28,711 nucleotides of DNA from an uncultured Lachnospiraceae bacterium (GTDB lineage Bacteria; Bacillota; Clostridia; Lachnospirales; Lachnospiraceae). The notes below the pieces were generated by a model. It saw only the letters and a program-made list of their open reading frames with translations. It did not search any database and was not told the origin of the DNA. The first letter of the stretch is position 1, and every line of letters begins with the position of its first letter. The position numbers were made by a program, and so were the translations under genes. Location: assembly GCA_910580005.1 (NCBI GenBank), contig CAJTXH010000024.1, positions 1 through 28,711 on the forward strand. Direction: 5' to 3'. Below are positions 23,482 to 28,711 of the stretch, one piece after another.

Positions 23482-24936
23482 ATGGGGAAAAACAGCAAAG
23501 GTATTATTGCAGCGTTGTTATGCCTTATACTGCCTGCTGCCTTTGCAGGCTGTGCAAAGGATGGTGGTAAAAATACAGGTTCTGCTGTTACAGACATTTC
23601 TTCTGCTATTGGAGATGCTTCATCTTTAAATGGGGAGAATGGAGGGGCAGGGAATGAAATAGAAAATAATAACAGCAGTATGCAGGATACAGAACCTGTA
23701 AAAGCAGGAATAGATGTTCCACGTATTAGTGGGCTGGATAAGGATTTTATATGCGGTGTGGATATATCAAGCATTAAATCCGAGTATGAAAGCGGCGTAA
23801 AGTATTACAATTTTAAAGGTAATGCGCTGGCATATTCCCCTAGGGAATGTGAAAAAGGTTTTTTTGCATTTTTAAAGGAATGTGGGATTAACTGGGTACG
23901 CATACGTGTGTGGAATGACCCATATGATGAAAAAGGGAACAGCTATGGAGGTGGAAATAATGATTTAGAAACAGCGGCTGATATTGGAAAGCTTGCAACT
24001 GATGCTGGTTTAAGGGTGTTTATAGATTTCCATTATTCCGACTTCTGGGCAGGCCAGGGCAAGTTCCAGACACCAAAGGCATGGCAGGATATGGATATAG
24101 ACAGCAAGGCGCAAGCTCTGGAAATGTATACTATTGAAAGCCTGACAAAGCTTATAGATAATGGCGTGGATGTTGGAATGGTGCAGATTGGCAATGAGAT
24201 TGTAAACGGGCTGGCAGGCGAAACAGAATGGGACAATATATGCCAGCTTATGAATGAGGGCAGCAAAGCAGTAAGGTATGTTGCTGATACAATGGAAAAA
24301 GAAATACTTGTTGCGCTGCATTTTACAAATATTTCTGAAATTACATACAGGAATATTGCCAGTATATTAGAAGACAGGCAGGTGGACTATGATGTTTTTG
24401 CAACTTCATATTACCCGTTCTGGCATGGAACAGTAGAAAACATGGCTGCAATAATGAAAATGATTGCAGAAGAATATGGTAAAAAAGTTATGGTTGCAGA
24501 AACTTCTTATGTATATACACTGGAAGACGGTGATGGGCAGGAACAGAGTGTAGGAAAAGACAGCAGCCTTCCACTTGATTATGATGTTTCCATACAGGGG
24601 CAGGCAGATGCATTTGCAAGTGTAATCCAGGCAATGGCAGATGCAGGGGAAGCGGGTATTGGCGTGTTTTACTGGGAGCCGGCGTGGATCCCGGTACAGT
24701 TATATAACAAAAATATGAAAAAACATAAAAAGATATTAAGGGAAAATAAAAAAATATGGGAGGAAAAAGGTTCTGGATGGGCGTCAAGGGCAGCAGGTTC
24801 TTATGATGCAGATGGCTCAGGGAAATGGCATGGCGGTTCATTATGGGACAACCAGGCGTTATTTGATTTTGAAGGGCATCCGTCAGAGCCGCTTATGGTA
24901 TTTAAGTATGTTTTTACAGGGGCAGTAAAAAAATAG
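23482..24936 (+). CDS. GH53 arabinogalactan endo-beta-1,4-galactanase, lipoprotein
   Basis: Cleaves beta-1,4-galactan side chains of pectin at the cell surface. The N-terminus has a lipoprotein signal (LLCLILPAAFAGC, lipid-anchored C24) followed by a Gly/Ser/Asn-rich linker to about 85. The GH53 domain begins FICGVDISSIKSEYESG, then INWVRIRVWNDPYDE and VFIDFHYSDFWA. The acid/base is E239 in QIGNEIVNG and the nucleophile is E340 in VMVAETSY. The end, DNQALFDFEGHPSEPLMVFKYV, is typical of the family. The 484 residues are full length. ATG 23470 overlaps the ribosome site GGAGG (23472-23476), so ATG 23482 is used. No transport or regulatory galactan genes adjoin it, which is unusual for a polysaccharide locus. 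Confidence 0.94.
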   Translation: MGKNSKGIIAALLCLILPAAFAGCAKDGGKNTGSAVTDISSAIGDASSLNGENGGAGNEIENNNSSMQDTEPVKAGIDVPRISGLDKDFICGVDISSIKSEYESGVKYYNFKGNALAYSPRECEKGFFAFLKECGINWVRIRVWNDPYDEKGNSYGGGNNDLETAADIGKLATDAGLRVFIDFHYSDFWAGQGKFQTPKAWQDMDIDSKAQALEMYTIESLTKLIDNGVDVGMVQIGNEIVNGLAGETEWDNICQLMNEGSKAVRYVADTMEKEILVALHFTNISEITYRNIASILEDRQVDYDVFATSYYPFWHGTVENMAAIMKMIAEEYGKKVMVAETSYVYTLEDGDGQEQSVGKDSSLPLDYDVSIQGQADAFASVIQAMADAGEAGIGVFYWEPAWIPVQLYNKNMKKHKKILRENKKIWEEKGSGWASRAAGSYDADGSGKWHGGSLWDNQALFDFEGHPSEPLMVFKYVFTGAVKK

Positions 24937-24972
24937 CATCTAAGTGTGGTTTTTTTTGTAATATTTTATGGG

Positions 24973-25001
24973 TTGCATTATTGTGCATAAAGGTGTTAAT
25001 A
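24973..25001 (+). promoter_or_regulatory. Possible promoter of the L,D-transpeptidase gene
   Basis: TTGCAT (24973-24978), a 17-base spacer and TTAATA (24996-25001) lie in the gap after the galactanase gene. The -10 is weak, so this is tentative. A T run at 24950-24957 has no stem before it. Confidence 0.35.
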
Positions 25002-25068
25002 TTTATTTTAGTGCTATTCTGCAATTTTGGCACAGGCTTGTAAAATAAGGAAAGGCGTAGGTGGTATA

Positions 25069-27363
25069 ATGATACATTATTTAAGAAGGAAAAAACTTGT
25101 TGCTAAGTTATTTATAATATCATGTTTATTTATGGCTTTTATTGTATCTGGAAACAGTGCAAGGGCAGCAGAGTATAGTGCTTCACTTGAAACTGACCGT
25201 TCAAATGGTGTGTGTACATATACTGTAAATGGAATTGATACAAGTGTTATAAAAGAAATGGCACTTAAAGTCACTTATATTGACAATACTGTTAGTAATG
25301 GAAACAACAGCCTGGATAACAACGGAAATACAAATAATAACACAGATAACAATAATCCTGATAATAATACTGGAAGTACAGATAAAAAGCCGGAAGATAA
25401 TACAGACGGCAACAGCCCTGCTGGAACTGCTGCCGCTGGCAATAAAGGGGAAAGTGCAGCAGATGGAAATAATAATACAGTTATAACTGCACTGGAGCAG
25501 AAAATTACACTTGATGAAACAAACTGTGCTGGAGGGACTTATACAGGCACTTTTTCGCTTGACAGCCTTGATAAGTATTTATTTAAAGAATATGATGTAT
25601 CATTTGTAATGGGTACAACAGCAGAGGGTGAAGAACCACAGGTTGTAAATGCTGGAAAATGTGATTTTACAATACATACAGATGTATATAAGCTTGCGGT
25701 TAATGGCAATAAATATGATATAAACAGGAAATTTAGTTTTAAGCCTGATATATCAAAAGAAGCAGGTGTGCCAGGCACAGGCAATAAGATAAGGCTTATA
25801 ATATGGAAAAATAAAGATAAGATTTCAAAAGCAGTCCCATGTGGTGTTGAAAGGGAACTTACAAATGTTTCTAAAACATGGGAAACAGATTTATCTACGA
25901 TATGCAGTTCATATGGAAAATACAATGCTGCCATAGTGCTCGAAAACCGTAATGTGAAGAAGAACAGTGTTATACTTGCATCAGCAGAATTCCAGGTTGC
26001 TATTGTATATTCTAATGTAGGCACAAAGAAATCAGCAGCGCTTGAAAAGAAAAAATCTTTCAGGGTATTTGTTGGTTCACTTAACAGTGCACTTGGAATA
26101 GGTAAGGTTAAGTTTAATATTTATAATAAAAATAATAAGCTTATATGCAGCAAAACAGGTACACGCAAGCCAGGGACAGCATATTATTATGCGGACATAA
26201 AACTAAAATCAGTGGGCTATAACCTCCAGGTTTATACGGTTAAAGCAGCAATAACAGATAATGCTGGTAATAAAAGAAACCTGACTAAAACTGGCAAAGC
26301 AGACATGAGGGTAGTTAAAGGTACTATTAAAGTAGAGAAGAAATCAAATGCTACATGCAAATTTATATTGTCAGGCGCTTATGTACCTGGAAATATTAAG
26401 AATGTAAAGTTTAATGTGTACTCTGTAAATGGCAGCAGGAAGAAGTTTTATAAAAAGTTTTTTGGTGTGAATACTTTCAGCAAAGATGTTTTTATTGCAG
26501 ATATGTCATATTCTGAAAAAGGGAAATACATGGTTTATGCTTATGCAACTACACAGTGGGGAAAAAGCATATTGCTGAATAAAAAGACATTTAGAGTAAA
26601 GAAATCGGAATTAGGCAAAAATGGCTGGGTTTATGAAACATATGCAGGAAGGGAATACAAGTTTTATTATAAAGACAATAAAATTGTAACAGACCTTACA
26701 GGTATTCTTGGTTTAAAAAAAGCAGGCAATAATATTTATTTAGAAATAAACAGGGCAGCAGGATGTGTAACTGCATATGCATATGACAGTGGAAAAAAAG
26801 CTTACATAATCCCAATAAAAGCTTTTACTGTTTCAGTAGGCAGGGATATAAGCAGTATGGGAACTGCGTCTTCATTGAATACAGGGTCATCATTTACACC
26901 ACTTGGCACATATTCTGTATCAAGTAATGGAACATCTGTTAAATATACTTTAAAACCAATGTATGAACCTGATGGAAGCACAGTTTATGCCAGATGGGCT
27001 ACACATATTGTAGGAAATGTTTATTTCCATGCTATTGCAGTAGGAAGCCAGTCACATTATGCATTAAGCTATTCAACATATAACAGGCTTGGTTCACCTG
27101 CGTCAGCAGGGTGTGTACGCATGACTGTTGCTGATGCAAAATGGATATATGATTATGCATCAACTGGCACAAGAGTAAATATTGTACAGGGGAGTTCATC
27201 AAAGCCAGGGCCTCTTGGCAAACCTGCAACAATAAGGGTAGATTACACAATAAATTATGACCCTACAGACCCGGAAGTTCCTGTTTCAAGGAAGGCAGCA
27301 GATTATAAAGCAGGCCATATAAGCGGGTATATGACAAGTGATGGCAGGAAAGTGGGTTACTAA
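25069..27363 (+). CDS. Large secreted YkuD-type L,D-transpeptidase with Bsp-like repeats
   Basis: Extracellular enzyme expected to form 3-3 cross-links in peptidoglycan or anchor wall components. The signal peptide is about 1-33 (basic LRRKKL, hydrophobic 12-27, ARA before the cut). An Asn/Asp/Gly-rich linker (about 76-136) follows. Residues 200-510 hold three divergent beta-rich repeats resembling GBS Bsp-like modules; the clearest is KVKFNIYNKNNKLICS (346-361), which recurs as NVKFNVYSVNGSRK (445-458). The C-terminal YkuD domain (about 552-707) has THIVGNVYFHAI with H654 and the active-site S679-A-G-C682-V-R684. A tail follows. The gene is open from TTG 25027, but ATG 25069 has AGGTGG close before it and begins the signal peptide (764 residues). 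Confidence 0.9.
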   Translation: MIHYLRRKKLVAKLFIISCLFMAFIVSGNSARAAEYSASLETDRSNGVCTYTVNGIDTSVIKEMALKVTYIDNTVSNGNNSLDNNGNTNNNTDNNNPDNNTGSTDKKPEDNTDGNSPAGTAAAGNKGESAADGNNNTVITALEQKITLDETNCAGGTYTGTFSLDSLDKYLFKEYDVSFVMGTTAEGEEPQVVNAGKCDFTIHTDVYKLAVNGNKYDINRKFSFKPDISKEAGVPGTGNKIRLIIWKNKDKISKAVPCGVERELTNVSKTWETDLSTICSSYGKYNAAIVLENRNVKKNSVILASAEFQVAIVYSNVGTKKSAALEKKKSFRVFVGSLNSALGIGKVKFNIYNKNNKLICSKTGTRKPGTAYYYADIKLKSVGYNLQVYTVKAAITDNAGNKRNLTKTGKADMRVVKGTIKVEKKSNATCKFILSGAYVPGNIKNVKFNVYSVNGSRKKFYKKFFGVNTFSKDVFIADMSYSEKGKYMVYAYATTQWGKSILLNKKTFRVKKSELGKNGWVYETYAGREYKFYYKDNKIVTDLTGILGLKKAGNNIYLEINRAAGCVTAYAYDSGKKAYIIPIKAFTVSVGRDISSMGTASSLNTGSSFTPLGTYSVSSNGTSVKYTLKPMYEPDGSTVYARWATHIVGNVYFHAIAVGSQSHYALSYSTYNRLGSPASAGCVRMTVADAKWIYDYASTGTRVNIVQGSSSKPGPLGKPATIRVDYTINYDPTDPEVPVSRKAADYKAGHISGYMTSDGRKVGY

Positions 27364-27370
27364 TTATTCT

Positions 27371-27386
27371 GTATTTGCAAGCGGAC
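27371..27386. repeat. Outer module of the long palindrome, shared with the 14.8-kb repeat
   Basis: Bases 27371-27396 match 14841-14866 at 23 of 26 positions. The part before 27387 lies outside the inverted repeat and has no mirror copy on the right side, where sequence changes after 27574. Confidence 0.65.
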
Positions 27387-27574
27387 GCAGGGCTTCCGTG
27401 TATAACTAATATTCCATGACAGTGCACGCTTCCGCTACATCAGCTCACGTAGCGGCACATAAAGCCCCTGCGCCCCAAAAGAAATATACATTTCTTTTGT
27501 GACACAGGAGCTTAAATGCCGACGGCGCTGAAGTGCCCCTGTCATGGAATATTAGTTATACACGGAAGCCCTGC
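27387..27574. repeat. 188-bp near-palindromic element (MITE-like)
   Basis: The ends are a perfect 36-bp inverted repeat (27387-27422 with 27539-27574). Inside, the arms keep matching imperfectly. The left arm from GGCACATAAAGC onward corresponds to the reverse complement of the right arm from about 27518 back to the centre. The centre is a perfect 10-bp hairpin CAAAAGAAAT/ATTTCTTTTG (27476-27499) with a 4-base loop. The left arm also has its own hairpin, CCGCTAC/GTAGCGG, at about 27432-27455. It is more GC-rich than its surroundings and has no open reading frame. It lies directly before a truncated gene. Confidence 0.88.
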
Positions 27575-27619
27575 TGGTTACTGGTAAAAATACAGGTTTT
27601 ACAGTGCCATTTTATATGA

Positions 27620-28618
27620 TTTATTTTAGGGCATCTTGGCATTTCACAGATTAACCGTATAGTATTTACTTTTCATGTACCAATATTCTTTTTTATTACG
27701 GGCTTTTTTACTAATACAGCCCTTTCTATAAAAGAATTTATTAAACATAAAATAAAAACCCTTATAGTTCCATATATATTTACATGTCTGGTAATAATAC
27801 TCCTTGCTACTATTGAATATAGAATTTTTGTAGATAGCAAAGCCGCAATGGGGGCATTTACTGAATGGACATATGTAGCGATATATGGAGCTGGGGATTC
27901 ATACTCTTACCCTTTCCATATAAAGGCAATAGGTGCTTTATGGTTCTTGCTGGCAACATTTTGGGCAAGTATATTTCTCCGTATAATATTAGCTGTAAAA
28001 GGTGGTCCAGGAACAAGAATAACTATAGTTTTAATTTTATTTATTGCAGGATACTGGTCACGTAAGTTATTTTGGTTTCCATTTAGTATACAAGCAGGCT
28101 GTTGTGCAACTTTGTTTTTATATTTTGGATACTTACTTAGCATTTCAAAAAAACAAATACAGCAATTGTCTATAGAAGTAAAAGCTGTTGGCACTATATT
28201 TGCATTATTGGCCTGGGTAGATTTTATTAAAAACTTCCAATCATTCTGGCTTGTGCATTGTGATATAGGCAGAGGTGTAATTGATATATTTGGATGTATA
28301 TGTGGCTGTTATATTATAATTCTTATTTCATGGTACATAGAAAAACATACATATATATTTTCTGGAATTTTATCATTTTTTGGAGAATACAGTTTATTTA
28401 TGTTATGCAGCCATATTACTGAACTTAATACTTTACCTTGGGGGAGGGTAACACAAAAACTTATTATATATGGTATGCCTGAATATTGTCAGATATATTT
28501 GATTATAATTGGCAAATTATCTTTAATAATAATATGTACAATAATATGTTCACGTTGTAATAAAATCAGAAAAATTTTTGGTATGCGTCCTGTTGAAAGG
28601 AAAAAACAATATGAATAA
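27620..28618 (+). pseudogene. 5'-truncated acyltransferase-3 (AT3) family membrane protein
   Basis: AT3 proteins are multi-pass membrane enzymes that transfer acyl groups to surface sugars. The frame is open from 27620, just after an in-frame TGA (27617-27619), and encodes 332 residues. Homology to the family begins at once: ILGHLGISQINRIVFTFHVP and then IFFFITGFF match the conserved GH and YxFHxPLFFxxSG region. IGALWFLLATFWASIFLRII and IPYIFT-like VPYIFT follow. The usual first 20-25 residues (the IDxxKGIGIxLVVxGH helix) are missing. There is no ATG, GTG or TTG in frame until ATG 27848, which would drop two further membrane segments. The break lies within about 45 bases of the palindromic element. 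It may be expressed only as a fragment. Confidence 0.75.
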
Positions 28619-28700
28619 AGATAAAAATCCAGGCAGAATAAAATATTGGGATATAGGAGACTGTAGATTTAACTGTGTATTGTCGAAAATTGGTATGTAA
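28611..28700 (+). pseudogene. Possible 5' fragment of a second acyltransferase-3 gene
   Basis: ATG 28611 overlaps the end of the preceding frame (ATGAATAA) and opens 29 codons to TAA at 28698-28700. The first residues, MNKDKNPGRIKYWDI, look like the start of an AT3 protein (xRIxYIDIAKGIGI), but after WDI the match stops and the frame soon ends. It could be a decayed tandem copy or chance. An AAAGGAAAAAA stretch upstream could act as a ribosome site. The window ends just after. Confidence 0.35.
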
Positions 28701-28711
28701 TTCATTAAATT

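Noticed and set aside
25294..25480. Asn codon-rich DNA in the L,D-transpeptidase as a slipping repeat
   Set aside because: Units are irregular at DNA level, so it is a low-complexity protein linker rather than a microsatellite.
27387..27574. Invertible promoter (phase switch) between 36-bp inverted repeats
   Set aside because: The inner arms also pair with each other, making it a palindrome. No -35/-10 pair is visible inside, and no recombinase gene is nearby. A MITE-like hairpin explains it better, though read-level inversion data could reopen this.
28681..28687. TGTCGAA, a match to the Spo0A box core
   Set aside because: A seven-base match is expected by chance, and it lies inside or after a decayed fragment with no promoter beside it.
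1..28711. CRISPR array, prophage, IS transposase or defence system
   Set aside because: No regularly spaced repeats, integrase, transposase, restriction or toxin-antitoxin gene is seen. The single XRE regulator has no such partner.

Overview
The window reads as a chromosomal segment of a low-GC, Gram-positive anaerobe of the class Clostridia, most likely the family Lachnospiraceae. The evidence is AT-rich DNA, AGGAGG-type ribosome sites, the sporulation regulator Spo0A, a tRNA gene without encoded CCA, the rpmE-yqhQ-prmC-prfA order, and a small birA/coaX-linked protein that I associate from memory with Lachnospiraceae. Almost all of it is housekeeping sequence on the + strand. The exceptions are the pdxST pair and one small regulator on the - strand.

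Layout. (1) 1-3.1 kb: 3' end of spo0A, glycogen synthase glgA with its own promoter and terminator, and an RsuA-family pseudouridine synthase. (2) 3.1-5.4 kb: tRNA-Thr(CGT), a spacer with a possible decayed minus-strand gene, and rho, which carries an Asn-rich insertion. A 33-bp palindrome stands on each side of this block in opposite orientation. (3) 5.4-10.1 kb: a translation cluster of rpmE (with a structured leader), a YqhQ/DUF1385 membrane protein, prmC, prfA and a SpoU-type RNA methyltransferase. PrmC methylates the GGQ motif of the release factor encoded beside it. (4) 10.1-14.8 kb: NfeD and stomatin-like membrane partners, ornithine carbamoyltransferase, birA, a small overlapping gene and coaX; the last three form a cofactor cluster. 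(5) 14.8-18.3 kb: dusB, a secreted S11 DD-carboxypeptidase homologue with an altered SxN motif, and trxB, closed by a strong terminator. (6) 18.4-21.4 kb: the vitamin B6 module. pdxS and pdxT (minus) encode the PLP synthase, and the divergent MocR-type gene is the expected regulator. A compact shared control region lies between them. (7) 21.4-27.4 kb: mscL, a small XRE regulator, a YugP-type membrane metalloprotease, a GH53 galactanase lipoprotein and a large secreted L,D-transpeptidase. (8) 27.4-28.7 kb: a long near-palindromic repeat, a 5'-truncated acyltransferase-3 gene, and what looks like the first codons of a second one.

I did not find a clear new multi-gene system. The most interesting signals are a modular intergenic repeat family linking four loci (about 3.1, 5.3, 14.8 and 27.4 kb), the acyltransferase decay beside its largest member, the Rho Asn tract (a candidate prion-like domain), the pdxS/pdxR control region and the rpmE leader. 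No phage, IS transposase or CRISPR array is visible. All family assignments are from motif recognition by eye, without database searches.
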